64,000 nt of DNA from Anaerolineaceae bacterium (GTDB taxonomy: Bacteria; Chloroflexota; Anaerolineae; Anaerolineales; Anaerolineaceae), in the NCBI GenBank assembly GCA_030653365.1, contig JAURZL010000007.1, forward strand, positions 728,836 through 792,835, written 5' to 3'. Positions 47,377 through 58,235 of this stretch are shown in pieces. The notes below the pieces were generated by a model. That model was given only the letters and a program-made list of their open reading frames with translations. It did not search any database and was not told the DNA's origin. Every line of letters starts with the position of its first letter. The first letter of the stretch is position 1. The translations under genes and the position numbers were made by a program.

Positions 47377-48072
47377 TCAATCTATTTTTTGATGTTCTTC
47401 GACAAATTTATATATAAAATCAAATACTTCTTCAGCGTTCATATGATCGGAATCAATCATAACAGCATCATCAGCTGGTCTCAAAGGTGCAATCGCTCGG
47501 GAAGAATCTATATTGTCTCGCCGTTTAAGATCATCCAATACACTATCATATGTGGCAACTTTTCCACGATTTATTAATTCTAAATAGCGTCTTTTTGCTC
47601 GCTCCTCTACTGACGCATCCAGATATAATTTGATCTCAGCGTCCGGCAATACTACTGTACCAATATCTCTTCCTACCATGACAATTTTCCCTCTGGAACC
47701 AAATTCCCTTTGCATTTCAGTCATCGCTACTCTCACCCCTTTGTAAGCAGAAACTTGAGAGACATTCCCTTCAACATCGGGTAATCTTATTTCCCAGGTG
47801 ACATCCTCCCCATCCAGAATAATGTCATTGCTGCGACCGTCCGCAACCGTTGCCGGATGGATGTCAAGGTCCATCTCTTCAGCTACTTTTGTTACCATCA
47901 TTTCATCATTGACATCTACATTTTTCTTTATCGCAGCCAATGTTACTGCTCGGTACATAACACCTGTATCCAAGTAAATAAAATTCAATACCTGAGCCAA
48001 TCGTTCACCTAAAGTTGACTTTCCTGATGCAGCTGGACCATCCAATGTAATTGTGAATGATTTCTTTTCCAT
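47377..48072 (-). CDS. cmk: Cytidylate kinase
   Basis: CMP/dCMP kinase of 231 residues, part of pyrimidine nucleotide supply. P-loop DGPAASGKST near residues 11-20, YLDTGVMYRAVTL, GRDIGTVVLPDAEIKLYLDAS and ERAKRRYLE are diagnostic. AAAGGAAA precedes the ATG. It follows the glycan locus by 14 bases, so it may be cotranscribed with it. Confidence 0.96.
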   Translation of the reverse strand: MEKKSFTITLDGPAASGKSTLGERLAQVLNFIYLDTGVMYRAVTLAAIKKNVDVNDEMMVTKVAEEMDLDIHPATVADGRSNDIILDGEDVTWEIRLPDVEGNVSQVSAYKGVRVAMTEMQREFGSRGKIVMVGRDIGTVVLPDAEIKLYLDASVEERAKRRYLELINRGKVATYDSVLDDLKRRDNIDSSRAIAPLRPADDAVMIDSDHMNAEEVFDFIYKFVEEHQKID

Positions 48073-48086
48073 TTATTTTCCTTTGT

Positions 48087-49802
48087 TTAATTTGTTTCAG
48101 TGCCGGGAAATAAGTCATTGCGAATCCAGACAATGAGAGATTGTTGAAAAAGCATATCTTGTGGAGCACGTCTGGTAAGGAACCATTGAGTCAATTCGCT
48201 GGAAATCATTAATTTCCAGGCTGGTTTGGATGTCCATAAAATCTCTTGCCCTCTAAATGCATTACCTTGGACCACATTCTGATTTACATCTGTAATAATT
48301 GCATCAATAGAATCAAATTGAGGAATAACACTGACATAATTCACATTAGAAAAATTTCTTAATGACCAGATAAGAGAAGGTTTTGAGTAATTCACCACAA
48401 AAATTTTTAAAGTGTTTTTATCTCCATAATTCCACTCTGAATAATCCTGCAAGGTACTGATTAGTAAATTTGATTCTATCGGTACTTCATTTATTCTAAG
48501 GATTTCATTATAAAAAGGATGACGTAATCCGGATGCATTCCATGATGCTGAAATGGTGAATATGAAAAAATAAGAAATAAATAGGAAAAGGAAGCTTTTG
48601 CCTGCAATTTCCCAACTTATTGCCCATCCAACCAATAAACCTGCACCGATAATTAATGCAAATCCTGCAACAATAAAAAATACTCTCAGAGAATTATCCT
48701 GATTTATCTGATTTACGTTTGAAAACATACTCATAAATGCAAGACTGATGAAAAATAAAATTGCCAAAGAAATCAATGAAATGATGACAATTTTTGCGCT
48801 TACGTACTTGGGTAATGAAACATATTTGTTAATGAAATAAGATCCTGAAATCATCAATGGCAACACAATCCAAATATTCCAAACAATATTTTTTTCAGCA
48901 ACCAGAATAATCTGAACGGTAGTAAACGTCATAATTCCTATCAAAAATAAACCAGCAAATTGGTTTTTCCGAAGGATCAGGACCATTCCAAATAACCCGA
49001 AAACTATTGCGGCAATCTCATAAAAGAAAAGCCCTCGAACCAAATCCGAAAATATAGTAATTGAAGGTAAACTCCATATCTCTAAATAAGAAACAAAACT
49101 ATTTCCTAATCCTGAGAATTGTCGTGGAAAAATTAAGACAAAAGTACTGATTAAGGCATAAGAACCTAAAAAATAGATTCCAAACTTCTTCCAATGAAAT
49201 TCTTTAACCCTCTCCAAAATTTGGATAATTGGAGAATATTCATTTCTATTACTGAAAAAATAAACATAAATCATGGAAACTACTACTGGAACCAAATTCC
49301 AAAAAAACACTTTTCCACACAATAGCGAAACCACTAAAAATATTGCACTGAATGAGGCTGATTTTTTAATAAAAAAGAAAACAAATAATGTTATCGAAAA
49401 AAGAAACAAAATTGAGCTATCAACCTGCCTGGACATTGAAACAAATGTAGGACTAATAGCAATCCAGAATGAAAGGATTACCAATATTCGTCGATCAAAG
49501 TAATTTCTAAAGAGAGCAGGAGTCAGGATAAAAACTGACCCAATTGCTGCTGGAAAAAATCTTGCTACAACGTCCCCATGTCCAAATAAATAAAATAGTA
49601 TGCCGAGAATATTTGCTAAAAAGATCTGATCAGTCAGAAAACCTTCATAATTTCCTGAAATCAAACTTAAAGCTGCCAATGATACTTTTGCTTCAGAATC
49701 AGAGAGGGGCAAATCTCCTAAATTTATGAATCGAACAAACAATCCAAGAGAAATCATCAATAAATATAAGAGTTGTTCTATTGTAAAAGTTTTTTTTGGC
49801 AT
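48087..49802 (-). CDS. GT-C-type membrane glycosyltransferase (GT39-like)
   Basis: A 571-residue protein with about a dozen membrane helices. The short acidic loop after the first helix (INLGDLPLSDSEA) corresponds to the catalytic loop of GT-C enzymes that take sugar from a polyprenyl-phosphate carrier. SRQVDSSILFLFSI further on is also typical of GT39/PMT_2. The acceptor is unknown. The ATG at 49802 is preferred over an overlapping TTG three bases earlier. It is the last of three GT-C-like genes in this locus. Confidence 0.75.
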   Translation of the reverse strand: MPKKTFTIEQLLYLLMISLGLFVRFINLGDLPLSDSEAKVSLAALSLISGNYEGFLTDQIFLANILGILFYLFGHGDVVARFFPAAIGSVFILTPALFRNYFDRRILVILSFWIAISPTFVSMSRQVDSSILFLFSITLFVFFFIKKSASFSAIFLVVSLLCGKVFFWNLVPVVVSMIYVYFFSNRNEYSPIIQILERVKEFHWKKFGIYFLGSYALISTFVLIFPRQFSGLGNSFVSYLEIWSLPSITIFSDLVRGLFFYEIAAIVFGLFGMVLILRKNQFAGLFLIGIMTFTTVQIILVAEKNIVWNIWIVLPLMISGSYFINKYVSLPKYVSAKIVIISLISLAILFFISLAFMSMFSNVNQINQDNSLRVFFIVAGFALIIGAGLLVGWAISWEIAGKSFLFLFISYFFIFTISASWNASGLRHPFYNEILRINEVPIESNLLISTLQDYSEWNYGDKNTLKIFVVNYSKPSLIWSLRNFSNVNYVSVIPQFDSIDAIITDVNQNVVQGNAFRGQEILWTSKPAWKLMISSELTQWFLTRRAPQDMLFQQSLIVWIRNDLFPGTETN

Positions 49803-49843
49803 CAAGTTAATCTCTATTCTTTCTGGACTAATATCACGGAAAA

Positions 49844-50206
49844 TTATGGAATTTTATTATTAAATAATTGCCAGATCAACTCATTTGAATCATCCCGTAG
49901 AATTTTGTAAATATCGGTAACAGAATCAAGATTAAGTTTTCCAAATAAATGTGGAAATTCACCATATCCTGCAACAGATTCTAATTTCAATTTTGATTTT
50001 AACTTATTAATATCTATTTTCAGAATTAATAAACTCTCCTGATTTTGGTAGTACCGTTCAATAACACCTGGAATTTGGTCCTCGAAAGAAAAATGGATAA
50101 ATCCTTCCTCCGCTAATGAACCAGGAGAATAATGATCATTATCACAAACTTGTTCCCAATCATTTTGTAAAATAACATGATAGATAAATTCTGAATTCAT
50201 TCTCAT
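49844..50206 (-). CDS. DUF952 family protein
   Basis: A 120-residue protein matching DUF952: FIYHVILQNDW at the start, Y-S-P-G-S-L-A-E-E-G-F-I-H-F-S, LILKIDINKL and GEFPHLFGKL. The family resembles ADP-ribosyl/tRNA phosphotransferase-like small proteins, but its function is not established. Its ATG overlaps the stop of the large GT-C gene by four bases (ATGA), so translation is coupled to it, although a biochemical link is unclear. Confidence 0.82.
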   Translation of the reverse strand: MRMNSEFIYHVILQNDWEQVCDNDHYSPGSLAEEGFIHFSFEDQIPGVIERYYQNQESLLILKIDINKLKSKLKLESVAGYGEFPHLFGKLNLDSVTDIYKILRDDSNELIWQLFNNKIP

Positions 50207-53200
50207 TGAATCACCTGATAAATGGTTGTACTCCCAACTGTGAAGACTGATTGCCAGAGGCTTCCATCCAATTGGGAGAATTTTCCAATTCCTTCTCCAA
50301 TATATTTTGCCTTTTCTAATTGTCCTACGACGATATATGAGACATCGTATTTCTCCAAGAATTCTTTTGTTTCGACAATATTGTTTGATAAATAAAAATT
50401 ATTTACTTCTTCAACCCTGTTTGTTATCCATGTAGAAGGTATTACCGCTCTTTGTTGTCGTTGATGCCAGTTCCATCCAACCACACCAGGCAGGCCAGTA
50501 TATATTGAATAACGACTTCCCCACCGATATTCTACAGTATTTGCTTCGACAATGACTGGAGATCCCGAAACATTTTCCTGTATCCACCGTATCGCCTGAA
50601 AATCTTCATCAAGATTCATATTTACACCTTCATCAAAATAAGTTGAAGATTGCATATAAGCCATTCCATCCAGCGTGTTTGGTGCAGCAGAACTCATTCG
50701 ATCATCGATTTTCTCCGCAGTAGCCAATAATGGGTACAAAGCAGCACTTGCCAATAAAACTGCAAAAACAATTTGCCATCGATTCTTTAATTGTCGGGAA
50801 CTTCGAAGATTGAATTCGTAGAAAAACCAGATCAATGCTGCCCCACTGCTGATAGAAAATAAAATCCAGGCTTGAAGATAAAATTTAAAAACTGTATTCA
50901 TTCTGCCAATATCACCCTTCAAAACAATTAATTCAACCATCAAGGTAAGAATCAATGCTGTCCCGGTTAAAAACAAAACAAATCTTTTTGCATCGGATTG
51001 ATCTTTCCGAAATATTAAAATTCCAGCCCATACAGCCATTGGAATGACAATTCCAGCAATAACTACTTCTTTAACCATCAGCATAATCGTCAGTGCTATG
51101 GTGATAGCCAATCCTAACCATATCCAAAATTGATGCTTTATCAATTTTCTGGCGGAAGATAATGGAGTGTTTGCCATCCAGTTAATGGTTTCTGTTACCA
51201 ACCATCCAATGAATATGAAAAGGAATAATCCCCAATGGGTAAAATATGACCAGAATGGTGAATGGCTTCCCATCCAGGGTTCAATCTGTGTATATGCCTG
51301 TCCATACCATTTATAAAAAGGACTATAAAACATAAAAGTAGCGAAAACAAAAGTGACTAAAATCAACAGAACTTCAACCAATCGACCGGAAAATTCACTT
51401 AAGTGGTAAGCTGTCTTGAAGCCTTTACCAAATCTCAGAATTGTGTATGCGAGTATAACAACTCCCAAAACCAGATACGTTGGGAAGTCCCAGGTATTTG
51501 TCGGTCGGAGTGCTCCAATCGTTATCGCGCCAACCGTCATCAGAATTGCTTTCGTTAACCATCCCGGTAAATCATTATCAAATTTCCAGCGACTGAGTAG
51601 GATTGATAAAGCCCATGCAATTGCTATAATTGTCAAAGGCATCGCTATCATATGTGCGTGTAAATCTGCATATATAAATGTAAAAAATGGAAATTCTGTA
51701 ATTGGTTCTTGCGGAAGAGCACGACTGGGAACCCAATACCAATCTCCGGGATAAAATGGCAGGTTCTGACCGCGAAAATATTCAAATAGTCCTTTAAACG
51801 TCCAGACCCAACGCTCAAAGAATTTTGCACCATCGATCATACCGGTCGGTGAGCCAATCTTCTGTAAACCATGCCAGATCATTCTCACACTACCCAAATT
51901 CCCCAGGATTAATGTCAGGAAAACGCCACTTAGACCAGCTTTTCCAGCTGATGATTTAAAAATCGATTTTATGGATTTAGGAATTTCGAAAAGTGTGTCT
52001 TTTTCACGCTGATAAAATGCAACCAGATTCCAGACAATACTGAATGAACCTAAACCCACAAATACAAACAACGTCGGAATAACAATATTGTACGCGATGG
52101 CAGGAACGATGCCTAACCATTTTATGATTACGCCAACAATGACGAATCCATAATAATAATAATTAATGTACCCACCAGCATACCAGGGATCATATGGCGG
52201 AAAAGTTGTGCTCTTGATAACAGCATTTAAGTAGGAGAAATCCATTGGTTTTTCTCCCCCTTTTCCGGGATGCCATAAATCTGGATTTCCCATCCGAATC
52301 AACAAAAATCCCATAAAAAGAACCAGACTGATTAATTCTATTGATATAAATAGTCCTATATTTTTCTGTATTTCTTCTTTAATTTTTGACCTTGAGAAAA
52401 AACCAATTATGAAACTGACGAATAACACTATCCCAACGACTACCCAAATAAATCCTCTTGTCACCGATAAGCCAAATGAACCACCCAACCAGACTAACAA
52501 GGAAATAATTAACATGCTTAATAATTTGCTGAATGGATAACCTTTATCGATTAAGCCACTGAAACCTAACCTGACTATGGGATAAATTGCCCATCCCAAT
52601 AATGTAATTGCAAGATACCAAAGGATCACAGCAAGGAAGGGATATTGGTTGATAAGTCTGGTGGTATCAAAAACCTCAGACCAGGTACCACCTGATTGTT
52701 GAGTAACCAGTCTCTTTTCAGGTAATTCTAGATCAGCTGGATAATCCGGGAATTCACCAGGGGTGAAATATAAGACTTTGTCAAGATCAATTTCATTTAA
52801 TATTTGTGATACCTGAATGGCATCATAATTATCAGTTTTCTTAAAAATCAATACTTTTGGATGATCATAAACAGTAAAAGCTTCATCAGCAAATTGATCA
52901 TTGATTTCAAAATTTCCAATTCTTGGGTATGATTCGAACACCTTGACCAAATCAAATCCCAGATCTCCTTGATACATTCCAGGTCTTGCTACACTAAAAC
53001 ACCGATACAAATCTTCCTCATCAGGACAACCTAATAACGCCTGATAAAAACGAGTCGTAAGTGGATATCTTTCTGGTACACGAGTTGTTGTACCCCATTG
53101 TCTGTTTGAAGAGATAAAAATATAATCACTACGGTAAAGGGTAGAAATGAATCGATCTAATTTTTCCTGGTTATCCTCCCAGTACATTTCAAAAGTCAAA

Positions 53201-55095
53201 TCTCTTTGATAGATCCCTCCATACCCATCTTTTCCATCCGCACGCATCGGTAGACCATCATCCCATGAAGATTCATTGGCAGGAGCACTTCCTAACAGAG
53301 TGACCAATCCCTGACCTTTGTTTTCCAACACAATTTTGTACCCATGATCTGCTTCAAGATTGATAGGTGGATCAAATTGAGCAGAATAACCCCCTACCAA
53401 TCCAGTGTTTTCAAATTTAAATGGACCAACTATTTCTATACTACCTAAATGTTCTTCAGAATCTTCTATATCGTAAATTGAAACTTTAATCTTTTCATTA
53501 ATTTGTTCAATATGCTGCTGTTGAATGACTCGGTCAAAACGGATTTCTTCTAGTAAGCCATTCTGATCAATCGAAAAAGTTGAAATATAAGGTGAACCAA
53601 CTGAAAGGAGAAAACCATTAGGGAAAGGAACAATTTCCTGTTTCAGTTTCTCCTCTTGCCTGAGCAATAAATTGATCGGGCCAGGCACATTGTCATATAT
53701 CCATTTTGAAGCTTCTATTCTTGTAATAGGTTCTACATAAATGGTGCTGAACATGAATGCCCAGATGAAAGTGCCAGAAATAGATACAAAGGTGATTGCC
53801 CCTCCCAATATGCGAAGAGGTTTTTTCCATATCAATTTATCTGGCTGATAGGAAAATAGGAAGTGGATCATCCAGGCTGCCATTAACCCAAACATTGGAT
53901 ATACAGGCATCTGGTATCTCATGACAGAATTTCCCAGTGATGATTGCCACAAGAAATAACCCATTGTCCAAATCCAGATAAGCAAATATTTTCTCCACTC
54001 ACCCCTTAATATTCGCCAGGCCATAGTAAATACACCAAGCCATGCAACAATACTTAATGGAAGTCCCAGTCCCCACAAAGACAAATTTTTTGCAGAAAAA
54101 AAGAAATCTCGTCGTGCCCATTGTAAAGCTGGTGGAAAATCCACTTTACCGCCTGATTGGGCACTTACTTCACGCAAGTTATTCAACCATAAAGTATTTA
54201 ATTGAATACCAAAAAATCCTGGTCCTTCGAAAGCAAAAGGTTGAAATATTCTAAATGATATAAACGCAAATATTCCACCAATTATTAAATCTGTGAGAAT
54301 TATTTCCAGCTTTTGTGAAGAATCATGGGTTGGAAATTTATCCCAAAGGACGAAAAAAGCAATTGGTAATAGGAATGCAATGGTCACTGTGTTTATCTTC
54401 GAAGCAGCAGCCAACCCCACTACAATGCCAAATAGAATTGATAATAATAAAGTTTTTTGACTGAGTATTCTAATTTTTTCCTTTTCTTTAACTTCAGCCA
54501 AATCTTCTTTATCAGCAAAAATCTCGTCAGCAATCATTTTATTAACTGGAAAATTGTGGGATGCAATTGATACGACAATATAAACCGCGAGGGTCGTAAA
54601 GAAAGTAGCAAATGTATCTACTGTGAAAAAATGAGATTGCTGAATTTGGAGAACTGCCATTCCGGAGAAAGCTGCCGACAATAAACCAACCCAGTTTCCA
54701 AATAATCTCTTTCCAATAAAGAAAATCAGAATGACGCTTCCTAAATCAAACAGGGATGACAATGCTCTACCAACCTGAGTTATTTCATTCCACCCAACAA
54801 ACTCAAACAATGCTTCAGAAATATATCTTGTTAAAATAACTGGAAAATCACCATAAACAAAAAATCCGTGTCCTTTATTATGTGGATTCAAAGAAGAAAT
54901 ATGGGTATTGAAATAATCACCAAGCTTTCCAACAGATTCAATGCTCGAACCAACCCAAACTAAAAAGCGTTCATCAGGATGTAAATATAAGTATTCCCCC
55001 CAGTACAAACCCCGAATGCGAAAGAAAACACTAATCCCAATAATTATCAGAAAAAGTATTGAAATAATTATTTTTATGAATGTTGAGTTTTTCAT
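50203..55095 (-). CDS. Giant GT-C/DUF2298 (Chlor_Arch_YYY) membrane protein
   Basis: A 1630-residue protein with two polytopic halves. The N-terminal half (1 to about 450) is a GT39/PMT_2-like GT-C module whose first external loop carries YLHPDERFLVW, followed by a ~350-residue external beta-rich region. The C-terminal half (from about 830) is the DUF2298 domain, named Chlor_Arch_YYY from its tyrosine run, seen here as YINYYYYGF near residue 975, with WPG-type loops and SRALPQEPITEFPFFTFIYADLHAHM. DUF2298 is known from Chloroflexi and archaea. Presumed to transfer sugars or lipid-linked oligosaccharide outside the membrane; the reaction is unproved. About 25 membrane helices. It follows the next GT-C gene by 26 bases. 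Confidence 0.85.
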   Translation of the reverse strand: MKNSTFIKIIISILFLIIIGISVFFRIRGLYWGEYLYLHPDERFLVWVGSSIESVGKLGDYFNTHISSLNPHNKGHGFFVYGDFPVILTRYISEALFEFVGWNEITQVGRALSSLFDLGSVILIFFIGKRLFGNWVGLLSAAFSGMAVLQIQQSHFFTVDTFATFFTTLAVYIVVSIASHNFPVNKMIADEIFADKEDLAEVKEKEKIRILSQKTLLLSILFGIVVGLAAASKINTVTIAFLLPIAFFVLWDKFPTHDSSQKLEIILTDLIIGGIFAFISFRIFQPFAFEGPGFFGIQLNTLWLNNLREVSAQSGGKVDFPPALQWARRDFFFSAKNLSLWGLGLPLSIVAWLGVFTMAWRILRGEWRKYLLIWIWTMGYFLWQSSLGNSVMRYQMPVYPMFGLMAAWMIHFLFSYQPDKLIWKKPLRILGGAITFVSISGTFIWAFMFSTIYVEPITRIEASKWIYDNVPGPINLLLRQEEKLKQEIVPFPNGFLLSVGSPYISTFSIDQNGLLEEIRFDRVIQQQHIEQINEKIKVSIYDIEDSEEHLGSIEIVGPFKFENTGLVGGYSAQFDPPINLEADHGYKIVLENKGQGLVTLLGSAPANESSWDDGLPMRADGKDGYGGIYQRDLTFEMYWEDNQEKLDRFISTLYRSDYIFISSNRQWGTTTRVPERYPLTTRFYQALLGCPDEEDLYRCFSVARPGMYQGDLGFDLVKVFESYPRIGNFEINDQFADEAFTVYDHPKVLIFKKTDNYDAIQVSQILNEIDLDKVLYFTPGEFPDYPADLELPEKRLVTQQSGGTWSEVFDTTRLINQYPFLAVILWYLAITLLGWAIYPIVRLGFSGLIDKGYPFSKLLSMLIISLLVWLGGSFGLSVTRGFIWVVVGIVLFVSFIIGFFSRSKIKEEIQKNIGLFISIELISLVLFMGFLLIRMGNPDLWHPGKGGEKPMDFSYLNAVIKSTTFPPYDPWYAGGYINYYYYGFVIVGVIIKWLGIVPAIAYNIVIPTLFVFVGLGSFSIVWNLVAFYQREKDTLFEIPKSIKSIFKSSAGKAGLSGVFLTLILGNLGSVRMIWHGLQKIGSPTGMIDGAKFFERWVWTFKGLFEYFRGQNLPFYPGDWYWVPSRALPQEPITEFPFFTFIYADLHAHMIAMPLTIIAIAWALSILLSRWKFDNDLPGWLTKAILMTVGAITIGALRPTNTWDFPTYLVLGVVILAYTILRFGKGFKTAYHLSEFSGRLVEVLLILVTFVFATFMFYSPFYKWYGQAYTQIEPWMGSHSPFWSYFTHWGLFLFIFIGWLVTETINWMANTPLSSARKLIKHQFWIWLGLAITIALTIMLMVKEVVIAGIVIPMAVWAGILIFRKDQSDAKRFVLFLTGTALILTLMVELIVLKGDIGRMNTVFKFYLQAWILFSISSGAALIWFFYEFNLRSSRQLKNRWQIVFAVLLASAALYPLLATAEKIDDRMSSAAPNTLDGMAYMQSSTYFDEGVNMNLDEDFQAIRWIQENVSGSPVIVEANTVEYRWGSRYSIYTGLPGVVGWNWHQRQQRAVIPSTWITNRVEEVNNFYLSNNIVETKEFLEKYDVSYIVVGQLEKAKYIGEGIGKFSQLDGSLWQSVFTVGSTTIYQVIQ

Positions 55096-55121
55096 GTTCT
55101 CATCAGTGTTTATTGGAATCC

Positions 55122-57308
55122 TTACGGATTTAATAAATTAAGGTCTTGAATGATCGTAGGAGGAATATGATAAATATAAAAATCCTTTCCTTCAAGGCCG
55201 GAATCATAGTTGTACAAAACACCATTTGGGAACATGGTCTTCAATAGATCTAACGCTTCAAAATTATCCGGTTTCAAAATAACAAGCCTTTCTCCTTGGT
55301 CAAAGTTCAATTGATCGAATTGGTAAGGCCATAAAGCATAATCTTTGGTTGGATATCCAGCATTAATCCCAATCAACCGTGTATCAACCCAATGAGGCGA
55401 AGGAACTACATAAGCCCGATCTAAATTTCCAGTCGACTCTGAAAATCCTTTAATTATGGAGCCTATCTGACTGGTATTCCACGCCCCTGCCATAAACTGT
55501 TTATCAAATTGATTAAAGACTAAATCGTAATTTGCCAATACAGAAAACAAGAATAGCACCCCCCCAATTGTTAAGACAACAATTTTTGATTTCCATTTCC
55601 TGGCTACACGCCATAAACTATAAAAAACTCGCTCAAATCCAATTGCAATAAAAATGAATACAGGAATAATTGCCCCACTTGTTCGGTTTAGACTCGGATT
55701 CTCTTCGGGAAATGCAAGGGAAAGGATTGATGGCATCATTAATAATGGTATAGCGAGAATCAAAAAAACATCTTCCCAATTACGGAATTTAAGATATTGA
55801 ATTAAAACAATCAAAGTACCCAACAGATACAATCCTGCACTGATCATATCTAAGGCGGGTCTATTAGGAATTGAATGTACCCAGGTGCCTCCATTTGAAT
55901 AAAAGAACATCGTTTCAGCATTCCAAAGGTTCTCCAAAAACACTTCGAAAGGCGGTTGGGATAATTCTCTCTCGGTTGATGTTAATCGTGTCATCATTCG
56001 ATAGCTGACACCATCGGGGTTAACCAGGGTATATTTGAAAAGTGGTAGAAATAAAATAAAACTTGCTATCACCAATGGGATAAAAGCATTGATTACCTGA
56101 TTTCGCAATCCCTTTGATTGTCGATGAAGTAAATAGATTACAAGCACTGCAACTACGATAATTGGCAAGAATCTGGTTGAACTGTATCCGTTTAAGCCCA
56201 AACCTAAAGCAATTCCTGCATAAATAAAGTCGTTACGTCTTTTTTGGCGAATTCCTCTTATTAAATAATATAAAGTTGGAGCAACAAAAAGTGGATAAAA
56301 TGGGAACCGCAAGCCAACTCTCGATATGACGTTTGGCCAATAAGCAATTCCAGCAAAAAGAAAGGCTAATAATCCAACCCATTTGTTTCGCAATTCTTTT
56401 CCCAACATATAAATATAAGGCAAAGTTAAGAACCCAGCCAATGCTGTCCCGATTTTCAAACTCATAAATGAGATGCCTGTTTTAAAAAGTATAGCAATCA
56501 GCGCAGTCCAATAAAATTGGAAAAATTCTCTTCCAGTGTTTCGAACAAAAAAGACTGGATACTTTCCAGACAAGACATCATAAACATCTAATAATTTTTC
56601 AGCATGATCGCTGAACATTTCACCAAGAATTTCGTTCAGTCGATAAAACCGAAAATAAAAAACCAATATTGTGGATAAAGCGACCACCAATAACCATGGT
56701 GTTATTCTTATAATTATTTCTTTTCGAAGATAAATAGATTTCCATTCTCTGAATTTTTCGTAAATACTTTGTAAGTCTAATAAGGCAATCAAAAAAAAGA
56801 ATAGTGAAAGAGCCCATAAACTGACATTTAAAAAATTGAAATAAATTTCATTAGAACTGTTTGGACGAAATGCAAAAAATGCCAGAACAAGAAAAACCAT
56901 GCTCACACCAAGCATTGAAAGTTTCTTTGATGACAAATCAAATTCTAATGTTTTGGTAATTCTCTTGTTTTGATAATCAAAAAATGATTCCCCTGTAAAT
57001 GCAGCCCAAACAACCAGGATAAGACTTAGAAAAAAGAAAATGATGGCGACAGAAACTTTTCGATCTGGAGGTTCTAAAAACGATTGGCCTAAGATTGCCA
57101 GCATTAGTGCAAAAAATAATCGCAAGTGTTTCCAGCTCAAATATAAATTGTGTTTGCTGGTTTCTCTTATATCGGTACCTTCACCATCAAAGGAAATCGA
57201 AATTTCTTCAATAGATTCAGAATCATCAAAAGACAATTCTTCAGGGATTGAATACTTCCATGGCATTAATTTGGCTTTGACAAAATCTAGTAAGCTGGGT
57301 TCATCCAT
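55122..57308 (-). CDS. GT-C-type membrane protein (GT39-like)
   Basis: A 728-residue polytopic protein (about 12-14 helices) with a ~90-residue cytoplasmic N-terminus. EMFSDHAEKLLDVYDVLSG after a helix near residue 230 provides the acidic loop typical of GT39/ArnT-like enzymes, followed by FVRNTGREFFQFYW, and the C-terminal ~150 residues form an external soluble region. Presumed polyprenyl-phosphate-sugar glycosyltransferase; substrate unknown. It lies between the methyltransferase gene and the giant GT-C gene on the same strand. Confidence 0.75.
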   Translation of the reverse strand: MDEPSLLDFVKAKLMPWKYSIPEELSFDDSESIEEISISFDGEGTDIRETSKHNLYLSWKHLRLFFALMLAILGQSFLEPPDRKVSVAIIFFFLSLILVVWAAFTGESFFDYQNKRITKTLEFDLSSKKLSMLGVSMVFLVLAFFAFRPNSSNEIYFNFLNVSLWALSLFFFLIALLDLQSIYEKFREWKSIYLRKEIIIRITPWLLVVALSTILVFYFRFYRLNEILGEMFSDHAEKLLDVYDVLSGKYPVFFVRNTGREFFQFYWTALIAILFKTGISFMSLKIGTALAGFLTLPYIYMLGKELRNKWVGLLAFLFAGIAYWPNVISRVGLRFPFYPLFVAPTLYYLIRGIRQKRRNDFIYAGIALGLGLNGYSSTRFLPIIVVAVLVIYLLHRQSKGLRNQVINAFIPLVIASFILFLPLFKYTLVNPDGVSYRMMTRLTSTERELSQPPFEVFLENLWNAETMFFYSNGGTWVHSIPNRPALDMISAGLYLLGTLIVLIQYLKFRNWEDVFLILAIPLLMMPSILSLAFPEENPSLNRTSGAIIPVFIFIAIGFERVFYSLWRVARKWKSKIVVLTIGGVLFLFSVLANYDLVFNQFDKQFMAGAWNTSQIGSIIKGFSESTGNLDRAYVVPSPHWVDTRLIGINAGYPTKDYALWPYQFDQLNFDQGERLVILKPDNFEALDLLKTMFPNGVLYNYDSGLEGKDFYIYHIPPTIIQDLNLLNP

Positions 57309-57408
57309 ATATCAACTAATGACTCAAATGTTTTTACAATTATATCCCATCAAATAATTGGCTTTGGATATAAGTTGAGGGTATTTTTACCATTTATTCA
57401 TGAAATTA

Positions 57409-58233
57409 TTAGATTTTTTTCTTATGGGCAATGTAAAAAGAATAAGATCCCTCTTTCTGGATCGGGTTTTCTCGATAAAATTTTGTCAAATAATCATTGA
57501 TGAGTGATAAATTCCATCGTTTTGGAACAATAATCCATCGACGGAATAAAAAATGGCTGACCAATGAAGGCAATCCAAAATAATGACCCCACTCTAATGC
57601 AGCTGTCGCGTTAGGGGAAAAATAATGCCACTGCCTGTCAATCGTAAAACCTGCTTTTTCCAATCGGTTCTTCCAAATCTCTGGTGAATCACAATGGTGG
57701 TGTCGAGAAATCCTATTGAAAAATTTTCGATACAAATCTGCCAATTTTCGAAGACCAATTTTTTCCAGGGAATTCGAAACTGATAAATTGAGAAGAAAGT
57801 TATGATTAGGTACACAAAATATGAACTGAGCATCCGGTTTAATCACCCTTGCAATTTCGCAAATCACGGAATCCAAATCTTGAATATGCTCTAAAACAGA
57901 ATTGCTGATAACGCACCCGAAGTAAGCATCTGGAAAAGGTAATTGATCTCCGAACCCCCGTATGACTGTTTTATAACTTCCTTGTTTGCGTGCCAACTTA
58001 ATTGGTCCAATCCAGGGGTCAATTCCCACATCTAAAGGTATTTCAAAAGCCTTTGATGCGAAGTGTCCATCTCCACACCCCAAATCAAGTATCGGACCAG
58101 CTAATGGTATATCCTGATATGCACGTGCTTCTACTGCCCTTAATAAACCTCGAAAATAGGGTAATTCTTTGATCTGCTGCCAAAGAAAATCATCCATGTC
58201 TTTTGTGATATAGACCTTGCGGTTATCGTCCAT
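57409..58233 (-). CDS. Class I SAM-dependent methyltransferase
   Basis: A 274-residue methyltransferase of the Methyltransf_11 type. SAM-binding motif I is ILDLGCGDGHFASKAF (near residues 48-63), post-I is VGIDP, motif II/III is FGCVISNSVLEHI followed by ARVIKPDAQFIFCVPNHNF. The target may be a glycan or lipid carrier, given the neighbours, but this is inference. It begins two bases after the GT4 stop and is translated from the end of that gene. Confidence 0.88.
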   Translation of the reverse strand: MDDNRKVYITKDMDDFLWQQIKELPYFRGLLRAVEARAYQDIPLAGPILDLGCGDGHFASKAFEIPLDVGIDPWIGPIKLARKQGSYKTVIRGFGDQLPFPDAYFGCVISNSVLEHIQDLDSVICEIARVIKPDAQFIFCVPNHNFLLNLSVSNSLEKIGLRKLADLYRKFFNRISRHHHCDSPEIWKNRLEKAGFTIDRQWHYFSPNATAALEWGHYFGLPSLVSHFLFRRWIIVPKRWNLSLINDYLTKFYRENPIQKEGSYSFYIAHKKKI

Positions 58234-58235
58234 TA